Assembly (NCBI RefSeq): GCF_036088315.1
Contig: NZ_CP107996.1
Span: forward strand, 5,761,001-5,825,000
DNA length: 64,000 bases
Direction: 5' to 3'
Source: Streptomyces sp. NBC_00344
GTDB taxonomy: Bacteria; Actinomycetota; Actinomycetes; Streptomycetales; Streptomycetaceae
In this document: positions 51,097 through 60,037 of the stretch, one piece after another
How positions within the stretch are numbered: the stretch's first letter is position 1
Layout: each line of letters begins with the position of its first letter
The notes under the pieces: generated by a model
Database searches by the model: none
What the model was told of the DNA's origin: nothing
The model's input: the letters and a program-made list of their open reading frames with translations, nothing else
Made by a program: the position numbers and the translations under genes

Positions 51097-52044
51097 ATGA
51101 CGCACGCGACCCCGCCCGGCTGGTATCCGGACGCCTCTCTGCCGGCCACCGAACGCTGGTGGGACGGAACGGCCTGGACCGCGACCACCCGCCCGGCCGC
51201 CGGCGCACCGCCGCAGTTCGGGCCGCCGTCGCAGGGTTTCGGCCCGCAGCAGTCAGGGCCGCAGCAGTTCGGCCCGCCCGCGCCGCGGCGTGGCCATAAG
51301 CGGATCGCGGTGCTGGCCGCGGTCGGCGTCGTACTCGCCGGCGCTGTGGCCGCGGGGGTGGTCGTCGCGGGCAGGGGCGACGACCACAAGGGGCCGGAGA
51401 CCGCGAGAAGCAGCTCGTCCCCGGCCGCCACCACCGACCACAAGGACAGCCCCACCGCCGGCGCGCCGACCGCCGACAGCCCCTCGCTGCTGGTGGACCA
51501 GCTCGACGGCATCACCCTGCCGGTCCCGGACGGATGGGAGAAGCCGTCCAGCACCGTCGAGGACGTGACGACCATGCGGACCGAGCACTCCTACGACTGT
51601 CCCGGGGACACCGGCACCTTCTGCTGGCACGGCAGGGTCACCTCACGGACCGCCACACAGACCGATCTGACCACCGCAGAAGCCGTGGCCAAGGCGGACA
51701 TCGACGATGCCGCGAAGAGTTCGTACGACCGGGACATCGTCGGCGACCTCATCTACAACGGCATCACCTCGCACACCCAGCTCGAGTCCAAGTCGGTCTC
51801 GGTGGCGGGCCGTACCGGCTATCTGATCCGCTGGCGGGTCAGGACCGGCGCGGGCCCCGGTGGTTACGTACAGACACTCGCCGTGCCCTCATCGGTCGGC
51901 TCGGAGGCGATCGTGGTCGTCCGCTTCGCCTTCGACGCAGGGCCCGACGGCCCGCCGACAAGCCTCATGGACACCATCACCCGGGGGATCCGCCCCATCG
52001 GCGACGCCACCAGCGGTGGAGTGGGCAGCAGCATCGGCCCCTGA
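51097..52044 (+). CDS. DUF2510-domain membrane protein
   Basis: A 315-residue protein with an N-terminal DUF2510 motif ('PGWYPDASLPATERWWDGTAWT', residues 7-28), a Gln/Pro/Gly-rich linker, one transmembrane helix (about 70-90) and an extracytoplasmic domain of about 190 residues with two cysteines. DUF2510 marks many actinobacterial envelope proteins, but its function is not established. The ATG is exactly six bases after TAGAGT (51085-51090), so the mRNA is probably leaderless. It is a single-gene unit. Confidence 0.85.
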   Translation: MTHATPPGWYPDASLPATERWWDGTAWTATTRPAAGAPPQFGPPSQGFGPQQSGPQQFGPPAPRRGHKRIAVLAAVGVVLAGAVAAGVVVAGRGDDHKGPETARSSSSPAATTDHKDSPTAGAPTADSPSLLVDQLDGITLPVPDGWEKPSSTVEDVTTMRTEHSYDCPGDTGTFCWHGRVTSRTATQTDLTTAEAVAKADIDDAAKSSYDRDIVGDLIYNGITSHTQLESKSVSVAGRTGYLIRWRVRTGAGPGGYVQTLAVPSSVGSEAIVVVRFAFDAGPDGPPTSLMDTITRGIRPIGDATSGGVGSSIGP

Positions 52045-52080
52045 GCACCGCCCGGCCGGCCGCGTACCGGCGGACGCGTG

Positions 52081-53283
52081 TCACAGGAAGGTGTGCCCCT
52101 CACCGCGGTACGTCGGCACCGTCGCGCTCACCCGGTCGCCCTGGATCAGCTGAAGCGCGGTGAAGCGTTCGCACAGTTCACCCGCCTTCGCGTGGCGGAA
52201 CCACACCTTGTCGCCGATCAGCAGATCATCCGCGGGCGAGCCGAGCAGCGGTGTCTGCACCTCACCCGGGCCCTCCTGCGGGTCGTAGCGCAGACCCTCG
52301 GGGAGATACGGCACGGGCAGCCGGTCCGCGCCGGCCGCACCCGATGCGGGGTAGCCGCCGCCGAGTACCGTCACCACGCCCACACCGGGCCGGCGCACCA
52401 CCGGCATCGCGAAGAGCGCGGCAGGCCGCCCGGTGAACGAGGTGTAGTTGTCGAAGAGCCGCGGTACGTACAGGCCGGAACCGGCGGCGATCTCGGTCAC
52501 CGCCTCCTCCGCCGCGGTGTGCTGGACGCTGCCCGTGCCGCCGCCGTTGACGAACTCCAGCTCCGGTGCCACAGCACGGACCGCGCGCACCACCGCCGCA
52601 CGCCTGGAAGCCAGTTCTCTGCGGGCCGCCGACTGCATGAGCCGGACCGCGGACGAGCGCAGCGGATGTCCTGCCACCGCGTCTCCCACCCCGGCCACAT
52701 GGCCCTCGTACGCCATCAGGCCCACCAGCCGGAATCCCGGACGGCGCGCCACCGACCTGGCCAGCTCGGCGAGTTGGGCGGGTTCGCGGAGCGGGGAGCG
52801 GAGCGCTCCGATGCGCACCAGTCCGCCGAGCATCCGCAGGGAGGTGTCCAGTTCCAGACAGACCCGGATCTCCTCGCGGCCACCGTCGCGTGCCCGGTCG
52901 ATCAGTTCCAGCTGCGCCGGGTCGTCGACCATCACGGTCACCGCGGCGGCGAGTTTCGGGTCGGCCGCCAGCTCCGCGTAGCCGCCGCGGTCCGCCGACG
53001 GATAGGCCAGCAGAACGTCCTCGAAACCGGACCGCGCCAGCCACAGGGACTCGGCGAGCGTGAACGACATCAGCCCGGCGAAGCCCTCCCGCCCCAGCAC
53101 CCTTTCCAGCAGAGCCCGGCAGCGCACGGATTTGCTGGCCACCCGGATCGGCTTGCCCGCGGCACGGCGGACGAGATCGTCGGCATTGGCGTCGAAGGCT
53201 TCGAGGTCGACGATCGCCAGCGGAGCGTCAAGAGCGGCGGTGGCCCGGTCGTACCGGGTCCGGTCAGCAGCACGGGGCGTCAT
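52081..53283 (-). CDS. PLP-dependent amino-acid deaminase/aldolase (alanine-racemase fold)
   Basis: A 400-residue fold-type III PLP enzyme, of the D-threonine aldolase / D-serine dehydratase-like family. An N-terminal Ala-racemase barrel carries the likely PLP Lys in 'RVASKSVRCRALL' (about residue 50), then 'VCLELDTSLRMLGGLVRIG', 'EFVNGGGTGSVQHTAAE' (phosphate-binding Gly-rich loop) and a C-terminal DSD1-like domain ending 'IGDKVWFRHAKAGELCERF'. It may deaminate or cleave a hydroxy-amino acid. The start ATG 53283 precedes conserved sequence; the frame is open upstream without support. Confidence 0.88.
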   Translation of the reverse strand: MTPRAADRTRYDRATAALDAPLAIVDLEAFDANADDLVRRAAGKPIRVASKSVRCRALLERVLGREGFAGLMSFTLAESLWLARSGFEDVLLAYPSADRGGYAELAADPKLAAAVTVMVDDPAQLELIDRARDGGREEIRVCLELDTSLRMLGGLVRIGALRSPLREPAQLAELARSVARRPGFRLVGLMAYEGHVAGVGDAVAGHPLRSSAVRLMQSAARRELASRRAAVVRAVRAVAPELEFVNGGGTGSVQHTAAEEAVTEIAAGSGLYVPRLFDNYTSFTGRPAALFAMPVVRRPGVGVVTVLGGGYPASGAAGADRLPVPYLPEGLRYDPQEGPGEVQTPLLGSPADDLLIGDKVWFRHAKAGELCERFTALQLIQGDRVSATVPTYRGEGHTFL

Positions 53284-53496
53284 GGCCGAAGCCTGACAGA
53301 CATGATTACCGGAGGGTAGGGGGACGTTCGGGGCAGATGCCCCGGGCGTACCGTCCACCTCCCGCCGGACCACCGGCAGCCCGTAGAGTGACGGGCGGGC
53401 GCGCGCGGACGACGACCGGGCGGAGTGCCGCCCGTGCGCCGGCACGCACATGACGGGCAGTTGTACGCAGACGCAAACAGAGGCACAGGGGGGTGG

Positions 53497-54714
53497 ATGG
53501 GTACCGAAGCACCACGTGCCCCCTTCCCGTCCTTTCCGCCCCGGCCCGCGCGGCCGCCGGTGCGGACTGCCGCACGGCCCGCGGACGACTCCGCGCAGAC
53601 CCCCGTCGAAACGACCACCCGGCTGCGTCCCCTCGTCGATCCGCCCCTGGATCCCCCGCACACCGGCCCGCCCACCGGTGGCCCGGACGCCGGGAACCCG
53701 CCTGCCGACGAGCCCGCCCGGACGTCCCCGGACCGGCAGCCGTCCGGCGACGAGCGCCCCGGCCGGCAGCCCGCCGTCGCGTACCCGCCGCCACCACCGC
53801 AGGTCGCGCCGCCCAGGCCCGCGGTCCCCCCGGCCACCCGGCGCAGGCCCGTCGGAGCGGTCGACCTCACTCCGCGCCCCGGCGCAGGAAATCCGACCGT
53901 CTACGCACAGCCACGCCCGGAGACCCCGTCGGAGACCACCACCCGGCTGCGTCCGGTGGCGGCCCGCCGTCCCGCGAGGACCGTGGCCGTAGCGGCCTGC
54001 CTGGTGCTGGGCCTCGGGCTCATCGGTGGCGCGGTCGCCGGGAGCGTGCTCACCGGCGAGGCCGACGCGGCCGGCTCCCGCACCGGATTCACCGCCGCAC
54101 GAGGCCTCTGGCACAGCACCCCCGTCGACACCCTCTTCCCCCGCACGCTCAAGGGGGACGGCGCGGGCCCCGGCGGCGCCGACCGGTCATGGACCAGGCT
54201 GGGTGTGGCCCCCGACACCAGCTGCCGGGGCAGGCTGGACCCGCTGCTGCTCAAGGTGCTCGAACCGGTCGGCTGCACGAGGCTGCTGAGGGCCACCTAC
54301 ACCGACGCGACCAGCAGCAGTGTGACCACGGTCGGCATGGTCTTCACAGAGGCGGACCCGACCGCGATGAAGGCTCTGCACGCCCGCTTCGCCGACGAGG
54401 GACTGGGCGCACGCACCGATCTGCTCCCGGGAACCTATCCGGTGAAGTCCACCGTCGCCGCCACTTTCGGCGACCAGCAGCGGGCGAGCTGGAAGGTCAG
54501 CGTCCTCACCGACGCTCCGGTGGTCGTGTACGCGGTCTCGGGCTTCGCCGACGGCCGCAAGGTCACCGACCCCCAGCCGGCCGCGCGGGCCATGGCGCCC
54601 TCCCAGAAGACGGCCGCGGCCCAGGCAGGACTCGGGCACGAGGCCGCCGGGATCGAGGAGCGGGTCGAACGCGCGCTGCGCCGGAACGCCGCATCCGTCA
54701 CGGAGACGTCCTGA
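53497..54714 (+). CDS. Proline-rich single-span membrane protein
   Basis: A 405-residue protein: a long, disordered Pro/Thr/Arg-rich cytosolic part (residues 1-165) with two copies of 'ETTTRLRP', one transmembrane helix (about 168-190), and an outer domain of about 215 residues with two cysteines. No enzymatic motif is seen. It overlaps by one base with the mycosin-like protease gene (TGATG), so the two are translationally coupled and probably act together. The ATG follows AGGGGGGTGG. Similar pairs occur in Streptomyces; the role is unknown. Confidence 0.78.
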   Translation: MGTEAPRAPFPSFPPRPARPPVRTAARPADDSAQTPVETTTRLRPLVDPPLDPPHTGPPTGGPDAGNPPADEPARTSPDRQPSGDERPGRQPAVAYPPPPPQVAPPRPAVPPATRRRPVGAVDLTPRPGAGNPTVYAQPRPETPSETTTRLRPVAARRPARTVAVAACLVLGLGLIGGAVAGSVLTGEADAAGSRTGFTAARGLWHSTPVDTLFPRTLKGDGAGPGGADRSWTRLGVAPDTSCRGRLDPLLLKVLEPVGCTRLLRATYTDATSSSVTTVGMVFTEADPTAMKALHARFADEGLGARTDLLPGTYPVKSTVAATFGDQQRASWKVSVLTDAPVVVYAVSGFADGRKVTDPQPAARAMAPSQKTAAAQAGLGHEAAGIEERVERALRRNAASVTETS

Positions 54715-55925
54715 TGAGGCGAAGCGGACCCCTCGTCGCGTGCACCTCGGCGCTGGCCGCGGCGCTCTGTGCCGTGCTGCCGTCCGTGCCGGCCCACGCC
54801 GACTCCATCCGCGCCCAGGAGTGGGCGCTGGATTCCATGCACGTCCAGCAGGCGTGGCGTACGACCAAGGGCAAGGGCGTCACGGTCGCCGTCCTGGACA
54901 CCGGTGTGGACGGCACCAACCCCGATCTCGCGGGACAGGTCCTCCCGGACGAGGACCTGATCGGATTCGGGGCGCGCCGCGGGGACCGGTCCTGGGCCCG
55001 CCACGGCACCGCTATGGCGGGCATCATCGCCGGCCACGGGCATGGACCCGGTCACGGGGACGGCATCATGGGGATCGCGCCCCAGGCGAGGATCCTGCCG
55101 GTCCGGGTGATTCTCGAAGGCGCCGATCCCGCGATCAAGAAGGCCCGCGAGTCCCGGGGCAGCGCCCTCGCCGAAGGCATCCGCTGGGCGGCCGACCACG
55201 GCGCCGACGTCATCAACCTGTCGCTCGGCGACGACAGCGCTTCGGCCCACCCCGAGCCGGCGCAGGACTCCGCCGTGCAGTACGCGCTCTCCAAGGGCGC
55301 GGTCGTCGTCGCGTCCGCGGGCAACGGCGGAGAGGACGGCGACCCCGTCTCCTACCCCGCCGCCTATCCCGGTGTGATCGCGGTGACCGCGGTCGACCGG
55401 TACGGCACCCATGCCTCGTTCTCCACCCGGCACTGGTACGCCACGGTCAGCGCCCCCGGAGACGATGTGGTGATCGCCGATCCCGACCACAAGTACTACG
55501 TGGGCTGGGGCACCAGCGCGGCGTCCGCCTTCGTCTCCGGTACGGTCGCCCTGGTCCGCGCCGCGTATCCGCATCTGACGCCGGCCCAGATCAGGAAGCT
55601 GCTCACCGACACGGCCCGTGACGCCCCCCGGAGCGGCCGGGACGACGCCCGCGGCTACGGCATCGTGGACCCGGCCGCCGCGCTCGGTGCCGCGGCGAAG
55701 CTCACGCCCGGCCGTATCCGGAACGAAGCCGCAGCACCGGGGAAGACGTACTTCGGCCCCGGTCCCGACCCGCAGTCCACGGGCGGCGGACCTGCCGGCT
55801 GGCTGGTCCCGCTGGCAGGCGGAGGCGGGGTGCTGCTGCTCGCCTGCGGCGTGGTGCTGTGGCGCGGTGGCCGCGGAACGGGTGGGCGGGGCACGGGCAT
55901 CAGCCGCTACCGGCGAGCGTTCTGA
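54714..55925 (+). CDS. S8 serine protease, mycosin-like, membrane-anchored
   Basis: A 403-residue subtilisin-family protease. Signal peptide (residues 1-29, ending AHA), catalytic triad Asp62 ('VAVLDTGVDG'), His97 ('RHGTAMAG') and Ser268 ('GTSAASAF'), Asn in 'ASAGNGGEDG', then a disordered linker and a C-terminal transmembrane helix (about 362-384) with a basic tail. This matches MycP proteins of type VII secretion, which face outward. No EccB-E, EsxA or EccC genes are present, so here it may serve its coupled membrane protein. Its last 26 bp overlap the end of the convergent beta-lactamase-like gene. Confidence 0.92.
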   Translation: MRRSGPLVACTSALAAALCAVLPSVPAHADSIRAQEWALDSMHVQQAWRTTKGKGVTVAVLDTGVDGTNPDLAGQVLPDEDLIGFGARRGDRSWARHGTAMAGIIAGHGHGPGHGDGIMGIAPQARILPVRVILEGADPAIKKARESRGSALAEGIRWAADHGADVINLSLGDDSASAHPEPAQDSAVQYALSKGAVVVASAGNGGEDGDPVSYPAAYPGVIAVTAVDRYGTHASFSTRHWYATVSAPGDDVVIADPDHKYYVGWGTSAASAFVSGTVALVRAAYPHLTPAQIRKLLTDTARDAPRSGRDDARGYGIVDPAAALGAAAKLTPGRIRNEAAAPGKTYFGPGPDPQSTGGGPAGWLVPLAGGGGVLLLACGVVLWRGGRGTGGRGTGISRYRRAF

Positions 55926-56775
55926 CGGCGGCCCGCGCGGCGTCCTCGACCTTCGCGATGCCTGCCGCGCGGGTGGCATGGCCGTCGGAGAGCACGGCGA
56001 TCAGATAGGTGCGGCCGTCCGCGGTGACCCGGCCGATGCTGTTGATGTCCCACAGGGACGTGGAACTCCGCGGCAGCCAGCCGTTCTTCAGGGCGCAGTT
56101 GCTTCCCGCGGCCGACACTCCCCACTGCTGATCGGCCTGCACCTGCCCCATCAATCCCCGGAGATAGCCGCGGGAGTCCGCGCTGAGCGGGGAGTCGGTG
56201 CCGAAAACGGCTTTCAGCAGCATGAGTTGATCCTGGGCGGTGGTCTGCGTCAGCCCCCACTCGCCGCCCGCACCGCCCTTCGTGGCGGTGAGTCCGAACC
56301 GTTTGCCTGCCGCGTCGAGTCCGGCCGCGCCGCCGATCGCATTCCACAGGGCGGTCGCCGAGTCGTTGTCACTGTGCTCGATCATGGCGGTGGCGTACGC
56401 CGTCTCCCGCGCCGTGAGCCGGCGCCCCGCGTCCTGCGCCTGCATCAGCAGCGTCGCCAGGATGTCGACCTTCACGATGCTCGCCGTGTCGTAGCTGCGG
56501 TTCCCGCCGACCGCGGTGACCCCGCTCTTCGTGTCGAACACCGCCGCCGACAGCGAGCTGTCCCCGGCCGCCCGCTGCAGCGCGGACACCAGTGCCGCGT
56601 TCAGATCCACTGAGGGCTCCCTGCTCGGTACCGCGCCGGTGGCGCCGGCCGGCGCCGAAGGTACGGCAGACGATACGGACGAGGCCAGCGCGGTGGGCAC
56701 CGGGGAGAAGGCGCAGCCGCTCAGCAGCAGGGCGAGTGCGGCCGTCGCGCATATCCGGGGTGTGGTTCTTCTCAT
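55900..56775 (-). CDS. Serine hydrolase lipoprotein of beta-lactamase class A fold
   Basis: A 291-residue lipoprotein: lipobox 'LLLSGC' (Cys21), Ser/Ala/Pro linker to about 55, then a class A beta-lactamase-like domain. Motifs: Ser99-x2-Lys102 ('TASIVK'), Ser135-Asp136-Asn137 ('HSDNDSA') and 'LKNGW' in place of KTG. The Glu166 of true class A enzymes is not obvious, so hydrolysis of beta-lactams is uncertain; it may be a penicillin-binding-like or regulatory protein. ATG 56775; upstream frame to 56829 is possible but lacks a signal peptide. Convergent overlap with the mycosin gene. Confidence 0.88.
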   Translation of the reverse strand: MRRTTPRICATAALALLLSGCAFSPVPTALASSVSSAVPSAPAGATGAVPSREPSVDLNAALVSALQRAAGDSSLSAAVFDTKSGVTAVGGNRSYDTASIVKVDILATLLMQAQDAGRRLTARETAYATAMIEHSDNDSATALWNAIGGAAGLDAAGKRFGLTATKGGAGGEWGLTQTTAQDQLMLLKAVFGTDSPLSADSRGYLRGLMGQVQADQQWGVSAAGSNCALKNGWLPRSSTSLWDINSIGRVTADGRTYLIAVLSDGHATRAAGIAKVEDAARAAVRTLAGSG

Positions 56776-56936
56776 GGTCCCGGACGCTAGGAATCCAACC
56801 TGGGGGTGCACTGTGCGCAGGCTGAACACCAGGTGAGAGATCCGGCCGGGAGTTCCGCCGGGGTCCGGCGGAAACGGCCCACGGGGAGCTGGGCCCCGTA
56901 GACCGGGGTCCTGCCCCCGGCGGCTAGGCTCGGGGG

Positions 56937-57692
56937 GTGGCGCTCAAGAACATTCCGGACTCCGGTTTCTCCGACGACGACGGCTCCGCCGACCCCCGGC
57001 TCACCGCGGCGCTGGCCGCCTGGTCACAGGACAGAGCGGCCGAGCCGAAGGTGCTGGAAGCCCTGAAGGACGCCCGGTTGCTGGTACCTGTGGTCGCCGT
57101 GCTCGGCGAGACCGGGACCGGCGAGGAGGCCGAAGGACACCGGGGGAGCGGACTCCGGCGGGAGAAGAGCAGCGACATGGCTGTTCCCACACTGCGGGCC
57201 GGTGACCGCACAGCGCTGCCCGCCTTCACCTCGACCGCGGCACTGACCCGCTGGGACCCCGGTGCCCGCCCGGTCGCCGTACCGCTGCACCAGGCGCTGC
57301 AGGCCGCCGCCCATGAGCGGGCCGACACCCTGGTACTCGATCTGGCGGGCCCCGTTCCCTACGAACTCAAGGGCGCGGCGCTGCTGGCGCTGGCCGAAGG
57401 GCGGACCAGTACGGATCCGCTCGACGATCCGGCCGTCACGGAGGCCGTGCGGGCCGTGGTGGCCGCGCAGCCGGACGTACTGCGGGCCCATCTCGGCCCC
57501 GGACGGGCCGACGGCACCCTGGCCCTGGTCCTGGACCCCGCCGCCGACCCGGGGTCGGCGGCTCGCTCCGTCGCCACGGCGCTGGCCGCCGACGAGGTGC
57601 TCCGGGCCCGGTTGGTCCAGGGGCTCGATCTGGCCCTGCTCCCCGCGGCGGCTCCGGCTCCCAACGCCCCGCTCTTCACACGCCCGGGGTGA
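56937..57692 (+). CDS. SseB-family hypothetical protein
   Basis: A 251-residue cytosolic protein with an SseB-like N-terminal domain (about 15-150; 'DARLLVPVVAVLGETG', 'MAVPTLRAGDRTALPAFTSTAALTRWDPGARPVAV', 'DLAGPVPYELKGAALLALAEG'). The C-terminal part is Ala-rich. Biochemical function of SseB domains in actinobacteria is not known; they are unlike the type III chaperone of the same name. The GTG is exactly six bases after TAGGCT (56925-56930), so leaderless. Confidence 0.85.
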   Translation: MALKNIPDSGFSDDDGSADPRLTAALAAWSQDRAAEPKVLEALKDARLLVPVVAVLGETGTGEEAEGHRGSGLRREKSSDMAVPTLRAGDRTALPAFTSTAALTRWDPGARPVAVPLHQALQAAAHERADTLVLDLAGPVPYELKGAALLALAEGRTSTDPLDDPAVTEAVRAVVAAQPDVLRAHLGPGRADGTLALVLDPAADPGSAARSVATALAADEVLRARLVQGLDLALLPAAAPAPNAPLFTRPG

Positions 57693-57774
57693 CGCACCGC
57701 GTCCCGACAGGCACACCTGGCTTCATGGACGAATAATTGCGGTGAAATCCGACAATCTTCGTGAGGTGTGTCAT

Positions 57775-58488
57775 ATGGAGACGGAGACGCGGAAGATAGT
57801 CGCGGAGTTCCTCGGAACTCTGCTGCTGGTGTTCGTCGCGGTGGGCGCCGCCGTGCTGGCCGGTGAATACATCGGTGCCTTCGGTATCGCGCTCTGCTTC
57901 GGCTTCACCATGCTGGGGCTGATGTATGCGCTGGGCGCCATCTCGGGCTGCCACATCAACCCCGCGGTCACCATGGGCATGCTCGTGGCCGGCCGTATGC
58001 GGGTGCGCACCGCGCTCGAGTACTGGGTGGCGCAGCTGCTCGGCGGCGTCGTCGGCGCCGCGATTCTCTTCCTGCTCGCCAAGCAGGTGCCGGGCCTCAA
58101 GACCCATGGGCTGTTCGGCAGCAACGGCTACGACGACAGGTCGACCGTGCAGCTCAACACCGGCGGCGCATTCCTCGTGGAGTTCGCGCTGACCTTCGTG
58201 TTCGTCTACGTCTTCCTGGCGGTGACCAACAAGATCCTGGTGACCGGTCTCGCCGGCCTGCCGATCGGCCTGGCGCTCGGCGCCGTCCATCTGGTCGGTA
58301 TTCCGCTCACCGGTACCGGGGTGAACCCGGCCCGGAGCCTGGGGCCGGCCTTCTTCGCCGGCACCCCGGCCCTCTCCCAGGTGTGGCTGTTCCTGGTCGC
58401 CCCGATGATCGGTGGTGCGCTGGCGGCGTACGCGCACCGGTTCACCCACCCCGCGGGGCTGCCCGCCGCGGTGGCGGACGACGCCTGA
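57775..58488 (+). CDS. MIP-family channel (aquaporin/glycerol facilitator)
   Basis: A 237-residue channel with six helices and the two half-helix NPA motifs: 'HINPAV' (Asn62-Ala64) and 'GVNPARS' at about 185, whose Arg belongs to the selectivity filter. An inner GxxxG-rich repeat in the two halves is visible. The small size and short loop D fit a water-specific aquaporin more than a glycerol facilitator, but this is not certain. ATG has GAGG nine or so bases upstream. It is convergent with the DUF1844 gene, whose end lies 2 bp away. Confidence 0.92.
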   Translation: METETRKIVAEFLGTLLLVFVAVGAAVLAGEYIGAFGIALCFGFTMLGLMYALGAISGCHINPAVTMGMLVAGRMRVRTALEYWVAQLLGGVVGAAILFLLAKQVPGLKTHGLFGSNGYDDRSTVQLNTGGAFLVEFALTFVFVYVFLAVTNKILVTGLAGLPIGLALGAVHLVGIPLTGTGVNPARSLGPAFFAGTPALSQVWLFLVAPMIGGALAAYAHRFTHPAGLPAAVADDA

Positions 58489-58490
58489 AA

Positions 58491-58865
58491 TCAGCTGTGC
58501 ACGGGGCCCGTGTACTTCTCGCCGGGCCCCTGGCCGGGCTCGTCGGGCACCACCGAAGCCTCACGGAACGCGAGCTGCAGCGACTTCAGCCCGTCGCGCA
58601 GCGGCGCCGCGTGGAAGGTGCTGATCTCCGTGGCGCTGGCGGTCACCAGGCCGGCCAGCGCCTGGATCAGCTTCCGTGCCTCGTCCAGGTCCTTGTGCTT
58701 CTCGCCGTCCTCGGCGAGCCCGAGGTTGACCGCCGCCGAACTCATCAGGTGCACCGCGACCGTCGTGATCACCTCGACCGCAGGGACATCCGCGATGTCG
58801 CGGGTCATGGAGTCGAAGCCGGGGGCTTCGTCGGGGGAGCCGGGGGAAGGGGTCGCGTCACTCAT
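58491..58865 (-). CDS. DUF1844 family protein
   Basis: A 124-residue cytosolic DUF1844 protein with the family core 'VPAVEVITTVAVHLMSSAAVNLGLAED' and 'DLDEARKLIQALAGLVTASATEI', both probably helical. No function is established. The gene is adjacent to and divergent from infC in many Streptomyces, as here. The start ATG is seven bases after TATCGT on the minus strand, suggesting a leaderless mRNA. Confidence 0.88.
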   Translation of the reverse strand: MSDATPSPGSPDEAPGFDSMTRDIADVPAVEVITTVAVHLMSSAAVNLGLAEDGEKHKDLDEARKLIQALAGLVTASATEISTFHAAPLRDGLKSLQLAFREASVVPDEPGQGPGEKYTGPVHS

Positions 58866-59252
58866 GGCGCCTACGATATGCGCAGCCCCGCGGCCTCTCG
58901 CGCGAAGGTCCGGTGTCCGCCGGTTAGCCCTGCCCCCGGGGAGGTGCTAACCTTGTGTAACGACCGGCCGGACACCTGTGTGCCCGGCCCACAAGTGGAG
59001 GCTCCGATCTCCCACCTGGCTGTCCTTCGGGACGGCGGGTCACCGGTCAGGCGGCGCCCATCGTTCCGTACGGACGATGGAGGCCACCCGATGTGCGCCC
59101 CGCGGTTCGACGCGGCGGTGCTCCGGTAGTAAAGGAGCTTCCGCCTGTGTCCCGTCCGGGGCATTTTTACTTTCTCCGCACGGTTGGTCTGTCTAAACAG
59201 ACGTTACGCGGCTGTCTGCCAGACAGTCGTGTGGTGCTACCGAGGAGGATCC
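58866..59252 (+). promoter_or_regulatory. infC: Intergenic region with structured infC leader
   Basis: A 387-bp stretch without a recognised gene between DUF1844 and infC. It holds a hairpin at 59059-59079 (one bulge) and, just before the infC Shine-Dalgarno GAGGAGG (59242-59248), two short hairpins: gtctgt/acagac (59188-59203) and ctgtct/agacag (59212-59226). Arms of these can pair in alternative ways. A GTG at 59148 with AAGGAG upstream opens a reading frame into infC in another frame; whether it is translated is unknown. Confidence 0.6.
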
Positions 59253-59915
59253 ATCAGCGCCGAGCCCCGCATCAACGACCGGATTCGCGTTCCCGAGGTG
59301 CGACTTGTCGGACCCAGCGGCGAGCAGGTCGGCATTGTGCCGCTTGCCAAGGCCCTGGAGCTGGCACAGGAGTACGACCTCGACCTGGTCGAGGTCGCGG
59401 CGACCGCCCGTCCGCCCGTGTGCAAGCTCATGGATTACGGGAAGTTCAAGTACGAGTCGGCCATGAAGGCCCGTGAGGCGCGCAAGAACCAGGCGCACAC
59501 GGTCATCAAGGAGATGAAGCTCCGGCCGAAGATCGACCCGCACGACTACGACACCAAAAAGGGTCACGTCGTGCGGTTCCTCAAGCAGGGCGACAAGGTC
59601 AAGATCACGATCATGTTCCGTGGTCGTGAGCAGTCCCGCCCCGAGCTGGGCTTCCGTCTGCTCCAGCGTCTCGCATCGGACGTCGAGGACCTTGGGTTCA
59701 TCGAATCGAACCCGAAGCAGGACGGCCGAAACATGATCATGGTTCTCGGCCCGCACAAGAAGAAGACCGAGGCCATGGCCGAGGCTCGTGAGGCTCAGGC
59801 CGCCCGCAAGGCGGAGCGCCAGGGTTACGCGACCGACGAGGCCACGGACGAGGCCGCCGAGGCTCCGGCCGAGGCAGCGGCCGAAGCACCGGCCGAGACA
59901 TCCTCCGAAGCGTGA
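59253..59915 (+). CDS. infC: Translation initiation factor IF-3, with AUC start codon
   Basis: A 220-residue IF-3, which binds the 30S subunit, prevents premature joining of 50S and rejects non-canonical start codons. The N-domain begins '[34 protein letters not shown]', linker helix at about 75, C-domain '[25 protein letters not shown]'. An Ala/Glu-rich tail closes it. No ATG/GTG/TTG is near GAGGAGG (59242-59248); the codon at the right distance and at the family's N-terminus is ATC (59253). IF-3 genes elsewhere begin with AUU for self-repression, so AUC here is a well-supported inference. GTG 59229 and TTG 59184 are poorer alternatives. rpmI and rplT follow. Confidence 0.93.
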   Translation: MSAEPRINDRIRVPEVRLVGPSGEQVGIVPLAKALELAQEYDLDLVEVAATARPPVCKLMDYGKFKYESAMKAREARKNQAHTVIKEMKLRPKIDPHDYDTKKGHVVRFLKQGDKVKITIMFRGREQSRPELGFRLLQRLASDVEDLGFIESNPKQDGRNMIMVLGPHKKKTEAMAEAREAQAARKAERQGYATDEATDEAAEAPAEAAAEAPAETSSEA

Positions 59916-60037
59916 CCGCAGGGGCCGCCATCCAGGCGGCCCCGGGGTCCGGTCCGGAACACATACCAACGATCTGACGCTCCCGCAGTCCGGTGCCCGC
60001 ACCGGGGGAGCGCCACTGACGAGGAGAGTACGGCGCG

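Noticed and set aside
53284..54114. Upstream extension of the PLP-enzyme frame on the minus strand
   Set aside because: It is antisense to the proline-rich membrane protein and shows no enzyme sequence; the conserved fold begins after 53283.
59093..59476. 127-codon frame overlapping infC (including a GTG at 59148 with AAGGAG)
   Set aside because: Most of it is infC read in another frame. A short leader peptide remains possible, but not enough supports a gene call.
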